Of a DNA stretch of 64,000 bases, positions 9,162 through 18,280 are shown in pieces (position 1 is the stretch's first letter; each line of letters starts with the position of its first letter). Under the pieces are notes generated by a model that saw only the letters and a program-made list of their open reading frames with translations, had not been told where the DNA came from and did not search any database. Source of the stretch: Hyphomicrobiales bacterium. GTDB lineage: Bacteria; Pseudomonadota; Alphaproteobacteria; Rhizobiales; JAJFHB01. The stretch is taken from positions 310,001-374,000 of the forward strand of contig JAJFHE010000033.1 in NCBI GenBank assembly GCA_021775755.1. The letters are read 5' to 3'. Made by a program: the position numbers and the translations under genes.

Positions 9162-9368
9162 TTGCGTCTGGGTCGTTTAACTGTGCTTGTAATTGTCTGC
9201 GCCGCCGTTGGGCTTACCGCCTGCGGGCGCCGCGGCAAGCTTGAGCCGCCGCCGGAAACCGCCACGGTAGCGCCGGTGGGTGCGCCGGTTGCCGGTACAG
9301 TCGAAACCAAACCGGATGCCGAACCGCTGGAAGAACGCTCTTTCTTTCTGGACTGGCTTATAGACTAG
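9162..9368 (+). CDS. lptM: LptM-like small lipoprotein
   Basis: A 68-residue lipoprotein: a hydrophobic signal (LTVLVIVCAAVGL) ends in the lipobox LTAC, with the lipidated cysteine at about residue 21, followed by GRRGKLEPPPE, the hallmark CGxxGxLxxP of the LptM/YifL family. LptM assists maturation of the LptD-LptE lipopolysaccharide translocon. The start is TTG 9162, preceded by TGAGGGA at good spacing; no ATG is available in frame. It sits 21 bp before lysA, its conserved position in Proteobacteria. The tail beyond residue 35 is proline- and valine-rich and variable. Confidence 0.88.
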   Translation: MRLGRLTVLVIVCAAVGLTACGRRGKLEPPPETATVAPVGAPVAGTVETKPDAEPLEERSFFLDWLID

Positions 9369-9389
9369 CCGAACACCCTCTCGGAAATC

Positions 9390-10661
9390 ATGCATCACTT
9401 TAACTACCGCAACGACACGCTTCACGCGGAAGATGCCGACCTGCGCGCCATTGCCGAGCATGTCGGCACGCCGTTTTACTGTTATTCGACGGCCACGCTT
9501 GAACGCCACTACCGCGTTTTCACCGATGCCTTTCACGGCACCGATCACCTGATCTGCTACTCCATCAAGGCAAACTCCAACCAGGCGGTTCTGAAAACCC
9601 TGGCCGATCTCGGGGCGGGCATGGACATCGTCTCCGAGGGTGAACTCCGGCGCGCCCGTGCCGCCGGTGTTCCGGGCGAGCGGATCGTCTTTTCCGGCGT
9701 CGGCAAATCGGCGGGCGAAATGGCGGCGGCTCTGGCGGAAGAAATTCTGTGCTTCAACATCGAATCCGAATCAGAGCTTGAGCTCCTCAACAAGACGGCC
9801 GCAGAAACCGGTAAAACAGCCAGGGTGTCGGTACGGATCAATCCGGACGTCGATGCCCGCACCCACCGCAAGATCTCAACCGGCAAGGCGGAGGACAAAT
9901 TCGGCATCTCGTGGCTGAAAGCAAAGCAGGTTTATGCCCGTGCCGCGGCGCTCGATAACATTGCGGTGCACGGCATCGATATGCATATCGGCAGCCAGAT
10001 CACCGATCTTGAGCCCTTCGCGCAGGCCTTTCAGCTGATTGCCGATCTCGTGGCGGAACTGCGCGGCGAAGGTCATGCCATCGAGCATGTTGATCTGGGC
10101 GGTGGACTTGGCATTCCCTATCGCGGCACCAACGACGTGCCGCCTCATCCGGACGAGTACGCGGCTACCGTCAAACGCATCTTCGAACCGCTGGACTGCA
10201 AGCTGCGGTTTGAACCGGGCCGCATGATTGCCGGCAATGCCGGAATTCTCGTAACCCGGGTTCTGCATGTGAAAGAGGGGGACGACCGCAACTTCGCCAT
10301 TGTCGATGCCGCGATGAACGACCTCATCCGCCCGACCCTTTATGACGCCTATCACGAAATCCGTCCCGTTGCGGAACCGGCGGCTCGGACGCTAGCCAAA
10401 ACCTATGATGTGGTGGGTCCTGTCTGCGAGACCGGAGACTATCTCGCGCACGACTATCACCTGCCCGAACTGGCTCCCGGGGCGCTGCTTGCGATCATGT
10501 CCGCCGGTGCCTACGGAGCGGTGCAGTCAGGCACCTACAATTCGCGGCTGCTCATTCCCGAAGTGATGGTCAAGGGGGGTGAGTATTCCATCGTTCGCCC
10601 GCGCCTGACCTACGAGGATCTCATCGGCCTTGACCGGTACGCCGACTGGCAAACCGTCTGA
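9390..10661 (+). CDS. lysA: Diaminopimelate decarboxylase
   Basis: A 423-residue PLP enzyme that decarboxylates meso-diaminopimelate to lysine. The PLP lysine lies in CYSIKANSN (about residue 60), the glycine-rich phosphate-binding segment in DLGGGLGIPY (about 237), and the second active-site cysteine in GPVCETGDYLA (about 345). Length and order are standard for the family. ATG 9390 lies 21 bp after lptM on the same strand, consistent with one transcript. Confidence 0.97.
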   Translation: MHHFNYRNDTLHAEDADLRAIAEHVGTPFYCYSTATLERHYRVFTDAFHGTDHLICYSIKANSNQAVLKTLADLGAGMDIVSEGELRRARAAGVPGERIVFSGVGKSAGEMAAALAEEILCFNIESESELELLNKTAAETGKTARVSVRINPDVDARTHRKISTGKAEDKFGISWLKAKQVYARAAALDNIAVHGIDMHIGSQITDLEPFAQAFQLIADLVAELRGEGHAIEHVDLGGGLGIPYRGTNDVPPHPDEYAATVKRIFEPLDCKLRFEPGRMIAGNAGILVTRVLHVKEGDDRNFAIVDAAMNDLIRPTLYDAYHEIRPVAEPAARTLAKTYDVVGPVCETGDYLAHDYHLPELAPGALLAIMSAGAYGAVQSGTYNSRLLIPEVMVKGGEYSIVRPRLTYEDLIGLDRYADWQTV

Positions 10662-10683
10662 AATCTGCCGGAAAAGCAACATC

Positions 10684-10727
10684 GGCAACACAAACCGCAC
10701 ACGAAGTTGTAACGTGCGCGGCCGTTT
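10684..10727 (+). terminator. Possible terminator after lysA
   Basis: Between lysA and the next gene, CGCAC and GTGCG can pair around an approximately 13-base loop, and GGCCGTTTTTG follows. The stem is short and bulged, so this is a weak call; the downstream gene may still be reached by read-through. Confidence 0.3.
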
Positions 10728-10749
10728 TTGTGTGATAATCTGAACCGCA

Positions 10750-13215
10750 ATGATGCAGACACTGAAACGCAAGGTTCTTGTAGCCCGGCTCGCCTTGTTT
10801 TGGGAACGGCTGTGGCCGAAATGCTTCTATGGCCTGATGGTTGCCGGCGTGTTTGCGCTTGCCGGCCTGTCGGGCGTGCTCGAGCTGCTGCCGCAAGTCC
10901 TTCACATTGCAGTCCTCGCCGGCTTCGCCATTGCCCTCGCGGTCGCGCTTTATCCCGCGCGCCTCATCAGGTGGCCCTCGCACACCGAAGCCCTGCGCCA
11001 TCTGGAGGCAACGTCGGCGGTTCCCCATCGCCCGGCATCTTCCTACCAGGACACGTTGACGCTCTCAAAAGAAGATCCCTATGCGCAAAGTCTGTGGCGG
11101 CGGCATCGCGAACGCCTCATGCAGGCGTTGCGCAAATTGCGCCCGGCGTGGCCGAAATCCTATGTCCGCAACAAGGACCCCTATGCCCTGCGCGCGGCTC
11201 TTTTGCTTTGCCTTGCGATCGCCTTTGCGTGGTCCGGCTCGGACTGGAGCTCTCGTGTCACCAATGCCTTCGTACCCGGCAACCGCGCGAACGTTCCCGT
11301 ATGGCTCGATGCCTGGGTAAAGCCACCCGAATACACCTCCATGCCACCCATTTTCCTGAGTGGGCAGAATTCCATACAGTCGGTGACCGCGCGCGACCGG
11401 GTGCCGGTGCCCACAGGCAGCGAAATTGTTATCCGCCTGAGCGGTGCGGAAGCGCCAATTGTGTCGTTCGCTCCGATTGCCGCCGAAGGAGCGGCACCGT
11501 CGGAAGCAGCAACACCGCCGCTTGCCGCGCTTGACTCAGGTGTGCATGAGCTGCGCGCGGCCCTCAAGGAACCCGTCACCGTCACCGTTCAGAACGGCGC
11601 AGAGACGCTGGAGAGCTGGTCGTTCGATATTATCCCCGACGCCCCGCCGCGTATCGAGGTCGACGGCGAAGTCGAACGCACGGTCAATGGCGCTATGCGC
11701 TTTATCTACAAGGCGAGCGACGATTACGGCGTCTCGTCGGTGCGCGCCGATATTCAGCTGTCCGACGAACAGGAAGGCGGTATGGGTATTTCCTATCCCG
11801 GCCTCCTGCGTGTCGCGCCGCCGGACTTTCCCGTGCCCCTGCCGTCCATCAATCCGCGCTCGGCCGAACAGATGGTCTATCAGGACCTCACCGCGCATCC
11901 CTGGGCGGGCCTTGTCGTGGAAATGACGCTCGTTGCCGAGGACCAGGCAGGCAACGCCGCGCGCAGCGTGCCTTATGTGTTCGCTTTGCCGCAGCGAGAA
12001 TTCACCCAGCCGCTGGCCCGCGCCGTCATTGAGCAGCGCCGCCACCTGATCCGCGAACCGGACCTTGTCGGCAATGTCGTCCTGGCGCTTACCGCGCTTG
12101 GCTATTATCCGGACGACCTGTTTGCATCGAGCGGCATCTATCTCGGCATGCGCTTTGCCATAAACCGCATGCGCCGCGACGATGAAGGCTCCATCGATGA
12201 ATCGATCGACCTGTTGTGGGAACTTGCGCTGGCCATTGAGGATGGCGACCTCTCCGTCGCCGAACGCGAGCTTCGCGAAGCCCAGCGCGCGCTTCAAGAA
12301 GCGCTGGCGCGCGATGCCTCGCCCGAGGAAATCGCCCAGCTTGTAGAGAAGCTGCGCGATGCCATGCAGCGTTACGTGCGCGCCCTTGCCGAGCGTGCGC
12401 AGGACAGCCAACGGTCGGACAACCGGATCCCTGAAGATGCCACTCAGGTAAGCCCGCAGGACCTGGAGAAGATGCTCGACACGATCGAGAACCTTGCGCG
12501 CGCCGGTGCCAACGATGCCGCGCAGGACATGCTCTCCCAGCTGCAGAACATGCTGGAGAATATGCAGGCCGGACGTGACCAGCGCGGCTTGAGCGGCCGT
12601 GACGCGGAGATGGCGCGCCTGCTTGAGCAACTGGGTCAGTTGATGAGCGAGCAGCAGGATCTCATGGACGAAACCTTCCAGACGCCGCAGTCGAACGGCG
12701 CCGAGCCTGGCTCCAGGGGCGGCGCGCTTTCGGATATGGAAGAGCTTGCCGAATTGCAGGAAGGCCTCGCCATGTCACTGGAAGAGATGCTGAACTCCCT
12801 GCAGCGCCGCGGCGTTGACGGTCCGACCGCGCTTGATCAGGCCGGCGATGCGATGCGCGATGCCATCGAAGCATTGCGACGCGACGACCAGCGCGGCGCC
12901 GTCGGCAGTCAGGGCGAGGCGCTCGACCAGTTGCGCGAAGGCGCCCAGACCATGGCGCAGCAGATGATGCAGGGCAACGGCTCGCAGGGCGCGCTCGGGC
13001 GCCATGGCCGCGGCGACAACGACACCAACCGCGATCCGCTCGGCCGGCCGCTGCATTCCTCCGGGCCGGAACTTGGACTGTCGACGCGCGTGCCATCGGA
13101 AATCGAAATACAACGCGCACGCCAGATCCTGCGCGAACTGCAGAACCGCATCGGCGAACGCATGCGCCCGCGCATCGAACTCGACTATCTCAATCGTCTG
13201 CTGGAACGGTTTTAG
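10750..13215 (+). CDS. TIGR02302-family membrane protein (DUF4175)
   Basis: An 821-residue protein found almost only in Alphaproteobacteria next to lysA. Two hydrophobic segments lie near residues 30-72 and one near 147-165, followed by a large presumably periplasmic part with an Ig-like region (about 190-410). The C-terminal half is long, acidic and glutamine-rich, predicted coiled coil (about 480-690), then a Gly/Asn/Arg-rich linker and a conserved tail IQRARQILRELQNR. The molecular function is not established. The start ATGATG at 10750 is the first in frame. Its stop overlaps the stop of the convergent cpdR gene by 4 bp. Confidence 0.9.
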   Translation: MMQTLKRKVLVARLALFWERLWPKCFYGLMVAGVFALAGLSGVLELLPQVLHIAVLAGFAIALAVALYPARLIRWPSHTEALRHLEATSAVPHRPASSYQDTLTLSKEDPYAQSLWRRHRERLMQALRKLRPAWPKSYVRNKDPYALRAALLLCLAIAFAWSGSDWSSRVTNAFVPGNRANVPVWLDAWVKPPEYTSMPPIFLSGQNSIQSVTARDRVPVPTGSEIVIRLSGAEAPIVSFAPIAAEGAAPSEAATPPLAALDSGVHELRAALKEPVTVTVQNGAETLESWSFDIIPDAPPRIEVDGEVERTVNGAMRFIYKASDDYGVSSVRADIQLSDEQEGGMGISYPGLLRVAPPDFPVPLPSINPRSAEQMVYQDLTAHPWAGLVVEMTLVAEDQAGNAARSVPYVFALPQREFTQPLARAVIEQRRHLIREPDLVGNVVLALTALGYYPDDLFASSGIYLGMRFAINRMRRDDEGSIDESIDLLWELALAIEDGDLSVAERELREAQRALQEALARDASPEEIAQLVEKLRDAMQRYVRALAERAQDSQRSDNRIPEDATQVSPQDLEKMLDTIENLARAGANDAAQDMLSQLQNMLENMQAGRDQRGLSGRDAEMARLLEQLGQLMSEQQDLMDETFQTPQSNGAEPGSRGGALSDMEELAELQEGLAMSLEEMLNSLQRRGVDGPTALDQAGDAMRDAIEALRRDDQRGAVGSQGEALDQLREGAQTMAQQMMQGNGSQGALGRHGRGDNDTNRDPLGRPLHSSGPELGLSTRVPSEIEIQRARQILRELQNRIGERMRPRIELDYLNRLLERF

Positions 13216-13574
13216 ACCGTGAGCGCCTCGCTCACCGTCGCTGTCACTTCATCTAGCGTGAAGGGCTTGGTGATGACATCGTGGATCAGCGTTTCCAGCC
13301 CGTAGGCCCGCTCGCGCTGATCGGCGAAACCGGTCATCAAAATGATCGGCATGTCGGGTGCTTGGCTCGCCGCCTTGAGCGCCAGCGCAATGCCGTCCAT
13401 CACCGGCATTTTAATGTCCGCGAGCAGAAGGTCGTAGTCCTCCGCCCTCCCCATTGCCGCAACCGCTTCGGCGCCGTCATGGGCGACAACCACATCATGG
13501 CCTTGAAGCTCAAGCGCGCGGCGCACGAATTCGCGCACCGAGTGATCGTCCTCCGCCACAAGAATTCGCGCCAT
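13212..13574 (-). CDS. cpdR: Response regulator CpdR
   Basis: A 120-residue single-domain receiver without an output domain. Acidic pocket EDD (residues 8-10), phosphoacceptor aspartate in LLLADIKMPVMDG (about 52), Thr in ILMTGFADQRERA and Lys in VITKPFTL are all present. The MTGFADQRERAYGLETLIHDV signature (split here at about 81-101) is typical of CpdR, which in its unphosphorylated state directs ClpXP to substrates such as CtrA during the cell cycle (known from Caulobacter and Sinorhizobium). ATG 13574 is preferred over GTG 13577 because AAGAGG sits at better spacing. CtrA-type boxes occur about 1.3 kb away, before ftsE. Confidence 0.88.
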   Translation of the reverse strand: MARILVAEDDHSVREFVRRALELQGHDVVVAHDGAEAVAAMGRAEDYDLLLADIKMPVMDGIALALKAASQAPDMPIILMTGFADQRERAYGLETLIHDVITKPFTLDEVTATVSEALTV

Positions 13575-13619
13575 CACATTGGCCTCTTGTTTGCAGCGCC
13601 GCTCACGCGGACCCGAACG

Positions 13620-14156
13620 TCAATCATCGGCAATAACCACGCCGACGAACGGCAGTTCGCGATACGAGTGAGCCATGTCCATGCCGTAGCCGACCACGAA
13701 CAGGTCCGGACATTCAAAGCCGGTAAAATCGGCGTCGATCTGGGTTGCGCGCTTTTCAGGCTTGTTGAGCAACACACAGGTCAGCACCGGGTCGGCACCA
13801 CGTGCCGCCATCAAATCTTTTGCAAACGCAAGTGTGCGGCCTGATTCCAGAATGTCGTCGACGAGTATGACAGCACGCCCCGCAACATCGGTTTCCACAT
13901 CGCGCACGATCGTTACCTGGCCCGACGAAACCGTGCCGGCACGATAGCTCGACAGGCTCAGGAAATCGACCTCGATCCCAAGACCGGCGTGGTGCAGCGC
14001 GCGCAGAAGATCAGCGGCGAACACAAAGCTGCCTTTCAGGACCGGGATAACAAGCAGACGTTCAAATTTCGCCAGCGCAATCTCTTTTGCGATCTCGTCA
14101 ACCCGGACCGCGATGCGCTCGGCATCGAACAGGGTGTCTATGCGTTGATCTGCCAT
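13620..14156 (-). CDS. hpt: Hypoxanthine phosphoribosyltransferase
   Basis: A 178-residue purine-salvage enzyme that joins hypoxanthine (or guanine) to PRPP, giving IMP or GMP. The PRPP-binding signature is VILVDDILESGRTL (about residues 94-107), the flexible-loop SYRAGTVSSG lies at about 69-78, and the purine-contacting end is VVGYGMDMAHSYRELP. Length is typical. It lies between the zinc-ribbon gene and cpdR on the same strand, with short gaps of 14 and 45 bp, suggesting one operon. Confidence 0.94.
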   Translation of the reverse strand: MADQRIDTLFDAERIAVRVDEIAKEIALAKFERLLVIPVLKGSFVFAADLLRALHHAGLGIEVDFLSLSSYRAGTVSSGQVTIVRDVETDVAGRAVILVDDILESGRTLAFAKDLMAARGADPVLTCVLLNKPEKRATQIDADFTGFECPDLFVVGYGMDMAHSYRELPFVGVVIADD

Positions 14157-14170
14157 GCCGGAAAGCGTTC

Positions 14171-14851
14171 CTATTTGAGTTCGCCCGCAAAGCGGATCTG
14201 GATTTGCCGAGCCGCATCGGGCGGTGCGGCCAGCCGGGTCGAAAAGGTTACGCTTTCCCGCGGCCCAAGCGGCTCACGTCCAACCGCCATCGTCCAGTGG
14301 TAGACCTCATGGCGCGCCTCGTCAAACAGGCCGAACCGCAACCTCGGCACCTGCAGGACCTCCGATGTCGGGTTCATTACCGCACCCTGCACCGTGAGGA
14401 TGGGAACGCCATTTTCGAATTCGCGCTCGTAGTTGATTTGCACGAATTCAAGGCCGCGTATGTTGACCGGCATACCGGCCCTTGCATAAAGCCCCGCCGA
14501 TGCAGGAAACATGCGGACGATCTCGACCCGCGCCCAATAGGCGCCAAACGTGACGACAGCAAGCATGGCAGCAAGCGTCGCCCAGCCGCGCACGTTGATC
14601 TGCCGCTCCGCACGCTGGTTGGCGAACTGAACCGATGCGTTTCGCGATGCCGCGGCCAGCCGCGCCGCCTCGCGTTCTACATCATGCGGCGGCGCTGTGG
14701 TTTCCTCGCCGACCGATTCATCGTCGGGCGTTTTGGGGCCCTCGTGCCACACATTTGCGCAGCTGGAACACTTCACGCGCCGGCCATTCGGCAAAAACGA
14801 GGCTTCGGGAGCTTCGTAGCGTGTTGCGCAGTTTGGACAGGTGATTATCAT
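14171..14851 (-). CDS. Zinc-ribbon (MJ0042-type) membrane protein
   Basis: A 226-residue protein with an N-terminal zinc ribbon made by CPNC and CSSC (residues 4-7 and about 29-32), a charged linker, one membrane segment near residues 92-112, and a C-terminal extracytoplasmic domain of DUF3426 type with a conserved REFENGVPILTVQGAV. Proteins of this kind stand beside ftsEX in many Rhizobiales; function is unknown. It is divergent from ftsE, and the 139 bp between them carry two CtrA-type boxes that could serve either gene. Confidence 0.85.
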   Translation of the reverse strand: MIITCPNCATRYEAPEASFLPNGRRVKCSSCANVWHEGPKTPDDESVGEETTAPPHDVEREAARLAAASRNASVQFANQRAERQINVRGWATLAAMLAVVTFGAYWARVEIVRMFPASAGLYARAGMPVNIRGLEFVQINYEREFENGVPILTVQGAVMNPTSEVLQVPRLRFGLFDEARHEVYHWTMAVGREPLGPRESVTFSTRLAAPPDAARQIQIRFAGELK

Positions 14852-14909
14852 CGGCGCCTGCGGTACGTATGTGATTCGCCCAGCGCGCGCGGGACGAATC
14901 GCAAACCGG

Positions 14910-14955
14910 TTAACGAAATCTTAGATAAGCGCCACGTGAGTTAAAGGGTGGTTAA
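14910..14955 (+). promoter_or_regulatory. Two CtrA-type boxes upstream of ftsE
   Basis: A perfect TTAA-N7-TTAA lies at 14941-14955 and a one-mismatch copy TTAA-N7-TTAG at 14910-14924. TTAA-N7-TTAA is the established full CtrA recognition motif in Alphaproteobacteria. By base composition about 0.1 perfect copies would be expected in 64 kb, so this one, 36 bp before the ftsE start, is unlikely to be chance. A GANTC methylation site (GAATC) lies at 14896-14900. It could equally act on the divergent zinc-ribbon gene. No binding data are available here. Confidence 0.6.
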
Positions 14956-14990
14956 GGAATTGCCTCCTCTGCAACGGAGTATATCAACCA

Positions 14991-15650
14991 GTGGTTCGTT
15001 TTGAGAATGTCGGTTTGCGTTACGGTCAGGGGCCGGAAGTGCTGCGCGACGTCAGTTTTCACCTGAAACCGGGCTCGCTGCACTTTCTGACGGGCGCGTC
15101 CGGGGCGGGGAAAACATCGCTTTTGCGGCTGCTGTTTCTGGCGCTGCGGCCCACCCGCGGCTTTATCTCCCTGTTCGATCAGGATGTCGCAACTGTGCCG
15201 CGCACAGCGCTGCCCGCAATCCGCCGCCAGATCGGCGTCGTGTTTCAGGACTTCCGCCTGCTCGACCACATGACGACATTTGAGAATGTTGCGATGCCGC
15301 TGCGCGTGCGCCGCATGTCACGCGCGCAATACAGCCACGATGTCGAAGAACTGCTCGACTGGGTGGGTCTCGGCGACCGCATGAACGCGCTGCCCGCGGT
15401 TCTGTCCGGCGGCGAACAGCAACGTGCCGCCATTGCCCGCGCCGTCGTCGGCCAGCCCGACCTCTTGCTGGCCGATGAGCCGACCGGCAATGTCGACCCG
15501 GCTCTTGCCGCCCGGCTGATGCGGCTGTTCATTGAGCTGAACAAGCTCGGCACGACCATTTTGATCGCCACCCACGACGTTCAGCTTCTCGACCAGTTCG
15601 ACGCACCGCGCCTTGAACTCGGCAAAGGCGATCTGACGATACACTCATGA
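14991..15650 (+). CDS. ftsE: Cell division ATP-binding protein FtsE
   Basis: A 219-residue ABC ATPase that, with FtsX, links the divisome to periplasmic peptidoglycan hydrolases. Walker A is GASGAGKTS (about 36-44), the signature is LSGGEQQRAAIARA (about 137-150), and Walker B is LLLADEPTGNVDP. The start is GTG 14991; ACGGAG lies about 12 bases upstream, and the N-terminus VRFENVGLRYG aligns with the usual FtsE beginning. It overlaps ftsX by 4 bp (ATGA), showing translational coupling. The CtrA-type boxes upstream suggest cell-cycle control. Confidence 0.95.
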   Translation: MVRFENVGLRYGQGPEVLRDVSFHLKPGSLHFLTGASGAGKTSLLRLLFLALRPTRGFISLFDQDVATVPRTALPAIRRQIGVVFQDFRLLDHMTTFENVAMPLRVRRMSRAQYSHDVEELLDWVGLGDRMNALPAVLSGGEQQRAAIARAVVGQPDLLLADEPTGNVDPALAARLMRLFIELNKLGTTILIATHDVQLLDQFDAPRLELGKGDLTIHS

Positions 15651-16615
15651 TGGCACGCGCGCGCAAAAAGCCTCTTCTGGAGGGATCGGATACTCCCCCC
15701 ACCTCCACACGCGTCCGCCGCACGGCGCAGATCATGCCGGATTCCGGCGTCACCGGCCACACGCTCACCATTGTCATGACGATCATGTGCTACCTCGCCT
15801 GCCTGGCGCTTGGTGCCCTGATCCTCATCAACAACGCCATCGACACCTGGACGTCGGATATTTCGCGTCAAGTAACCGTTCAGGTGCGGCCGTTGCGCGG
15901 TGCGGACGTTGAGGCGGAAGTCCTCAAGGCGCAGGCGATACTGGAGGAAACGCCCGGCATTCTCTCCGTCGACGCGCTGTCGCTCTCCGATGCCGCGGAG
16001 CTTCTGGAACCCTGGCTGGGCGAAACCGGTCTTCTGGAAGAACTGCCGATACCGCGCCTCATAGAGGTCAGCATCGACCGGGGCGCGCCGCCCGATCTTG
16101 ATGCCCTGTCGGCGCGGCTTGAGGCGGAAGTTCTAGGCGCGACACTCGACACGCACCGCCGCTGGCAGGACCAGCTCGTGCGCATGGCCGGCACCTTGCG
16201 GCTCATCGGCTATAGCGTTCTCATTCTGATTTCCTTCACGACAATCGCCATCATCGTTTATGCGACACGCTCCGCCATGTTCTCAAACCGCCACATTGTC
16301 GAGGTGCTGCATCTCGTCGGCGCGGAAGACAGTTTCATCGCCGTCCAGGTGCAGCGGCACTTTCTGCGCCTCGGGCTGCGCGGCGGGCTGATCGGTGCAA
16401 TCGCCGGAGCTATCACTTTCACCGTGCTGAACGTGTTGAGCGAGTCCACTCCCGCCGGCGGCGTCGGCCAGGCAATCAACTCGTTCTCGTCCGGCGCCTA
16501 CGGGTTCTCGATCGTCAATTATCTGCTGCTCCTGCTGATCCCGCTCGTCGCAACGCTGATTTCACTGATCACGGCACGCCTCGCCATCATGCACATCCTC
16601 CACGACACGCTTTAG
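15647..16615 (+). CDS. ftsX: Cell division protein FtsX
   Basis: A 322-residue inner-membrane permease-like subunit with four membrane segments (about residues 38-62, 187-208, 240-262, 287-310). The extracytoplasmic loop between the first two contains the family-typical ETPGILSVDALS and acts on hydrolase activators in other bacteria. The C-terminal half has the FtsX/MacB fold signature NRHIVEVLHLVGAEDSFIA. An N-terminal basic tail (ARARKKPLLEG) precedes the first segment. The start ATG overlaps the ftsE stop. Confidence 0.95.
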   Translation: MMARARKKPLLEGSDTPPTSTRVRRTAQIMPDSGVTGHTLTIVMTIMCYLACLALGALILINNAIDTWTSDISRQVTVQVRPLRGADVEAEVLKAQAILEETPGILSVDALSLSDAAELLEPWLGETGLLEELPIPRLIEVSIDRGAPPDLDALSARLEAEVLGATLDTHRRWQDQLVRMAGTLRLIGYSVLILISFTTIAIIVYATRSAMFSNRHIVEVLHLVGAEDSFIAVQVQRHFLRLGLRGGLIGAIAGAITFTVLNVLSESTPAGGVGQAINSFSSGAYGFSIVNYLLLLLIPLVATLISLITARLAIMHILHDTL

Positions 16616-16624
16616 GTCATGACC

Positions 16625-17566
16625 TCATGAGGTGTGCGCATCAGGGGATCGCCGGTAGCTGCCCGGGCCGACACCAAACGCGGTTTTGAAGCGCCTTGAA
16701 AACGAGGGCACGGATTTGTAGCCGCAGCGCCGGGCAATTTCAGCCATATCGAGACCGGAATTCACCAGCAACGCTCTTGCTTTCATAAGCCTCCAGGTCG
16801 TCAGGTAGTCGATCGGCGGAACGCCAATGGCCCGCGTGAACTTTTGCGCAAACCGCCCGCGTGACATGCCAGCTGTCTGGGCGAGGTCCTTGACGGTCCA
16901 GGCGATGTGCGGCTCGGCATGCATGGCATGCAGCGCCCGTGACATGTGCGTGTCTGCAAGAGCCGCCATGAAGCCCGCATCCGCGCCACCGGCGGCAACG
17001 GTCATCCGTCGCACGGTTTGCATGAACACGATCTCCAGCAATCGGCTGAGGATACCCGTCATGCCCTGTCCCTTGAGGTCGCCTTCGAGGGCCATCAGAC
17101 GGATGCTCGTCAAGGCCCACGGTTCCGCCCCGAGATCGGCCGAGCGCACGACCACCAACGCCGGCAGGCTGGCGATGACGGGGTGATCGATCGCCTCGTC
17201 GAATTGGCAAAAACCGCACAAGAGACGGGTCGGCCCGTCGCCCTCGCCATAGGCAAGCACACCGCCGCTGAATTCTCCCTCCTGCATGACCTGCGATAAC
17301 GCAACGGATGGCGTTTCCGGGTTCTTTGACAGCACCTGCTCCGTACCGTCCGGCACAATGGCGAGATCGCCTTCCTCCAACCTGGCAGGCTCGGCGCCCG
17401 GCACCTGGACCCAGCACATTCCCCGCTGAAGAAGATGAAAGCGGATCAAACGGCGCTCACGCGGAATCTGAACCGCGAAATCGCCGCGAAAATCGGTTTC
17501 GAAGTAGAGCCTGCTTTGAAGCCGCAGGGTCGTAAAAACATCAGACAAGATATCAACATTATCCAT
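16625..17566 (-). CDS. AraC-family regulator with cupin sensor domain
   Basis: A 313-residue transcription regulator: an N-terminal cupin domain of AraC-regulator type (about residues 10-190) and two C-terminal helix-turn-helix motifs (about 215-305), with AGMSRGRFAQKFTRAIG and the AraC signature ARRCGYKSVPSFSRRFKTAFG near the end. It is divergent from a LysE-family exporter gene with 108 bp between the starts. Control of that exporter in response to a small metabolite is the natural inference. It is convergent with ftsX, 9 bp apart. Confidence 0.92.
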   Translation of the reverse strand: MDNVDILSDVFTTLRLQSRLYFETDFRGDFAVQIPRERRLIRFHLLQRGMCWVQVPGAEPARLEEGDLAIVPDGTEQVLSKNPETPSVALSQVMQEGEFSGGVLAYGEGDGPTRLLCGFCQFDEAIDHPVIASLPALVVVRSADLGAEPWALTSIRLMALEGDLKGQGMTGILSRLLEIVFMQTVRRMTVAAGGADAGFMAALADTHMSRALHAMHAEPHIAWTVKDLAQTAGMSRGRFAQKFTRAIGVPPIDYLTTWRLMKARALLVNSGLDMAEIARRCGYKSVPSFSRRFKTAFGVGPGSYRRSPDAHTS

Positions 17567-17674
17567 TCAGGCCAAACTTCGAGACGATTGAATAAGAAAT
17601 AAGGTGTTTTGAAGAATGACCAGGCAGACATGGAGTGTCAAGGTCCGGGACCTCCGTTCCTTGAAAGCACAACC

Positions 17675-18280
17675 ATGTCATATGAAACGGCGCTCGCTCT
17701 GGCGGGATTTGCCTTTGTCATGTCGATCTCGCCGGGCCCCGGCAATTTTCTGTTGCTGGCATCCGGTGCAAATTTCGGCTTCGCACGCTCGATCCCCCTG
17801 GTTCTCGGGATCAGTCTCGGCTTCCTGACGATGGTGTTCTGTGTCGGAATCGGTCTCGGCGGTATCCTCACGACTACGCCGCTCATCTACACGTTGCTGA
17901 AACTCGTCTGCGCCGCCTATGTCTCCTGGCTCGCCTGGAAGATCGCGCGCAGCCGGTCGCTGGGATCGGAAGGGGGTGAGAAGATCGAACGGCCATTCTC
18001 GTTCCTGCAAGCCGCCCTGTTTCAACTGGTGAACCCGAAAGCCTGGGCCGTCGCACTCATCGTGACGGTCTCCTATACCGACCCGCAGAACTACCTCCCA
18101 AGTCTGATCTTGATGATCATGCTGTTTGCCGCGGTCAATCTGCCATCGATCAGCGTCTGGGCGTTATCGGGTATGGCGCTGCGGCGCATGCTGGGGGAAG
18201 GCAACAGGATTGCGGTGTTCAACACCGCCATGGCTGTGCTGTTGGTGCTGTCGATGGCGGTCGTTCTTTTTCGACCCTAG
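17675..18280 (+). CDS. LysE/RhtB-family exporter
   Basis: A 201-residue inner-membrane translocator with six hydrophobic segments and the family signature VMSISPGPGNFLLLASGANFG (split at about residues 14-34), followed by FQLVNPKAWAVALIV. ATG 17675 is preferred to an in-frame ATG at 17609 because the intervening 22 residues (QGPGPPFLEST) are unlike the family. The divergent AraC gene probably regulates it. Its stop overlaps the convergent CBS-protein stop at CTAG. Confidence 0.9.
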   Translation: MSYETALALAGFAFVMSISPGPGNFLLLASGANFGFARSIPLVLGISLGFLTMVFCVGIGLGGILTTTPLIYTLLKLVCAAYVSWLAWKIARSRSLGSEGGEKIERPFSFLQAALFQLVNPKAWAVALIVTVSYTDPQNYLPSLILMIMLFAAVNLPSISVWALSGMALRRMLGEGNRIAVFNTAMAVLLVLSMAVVLFRP

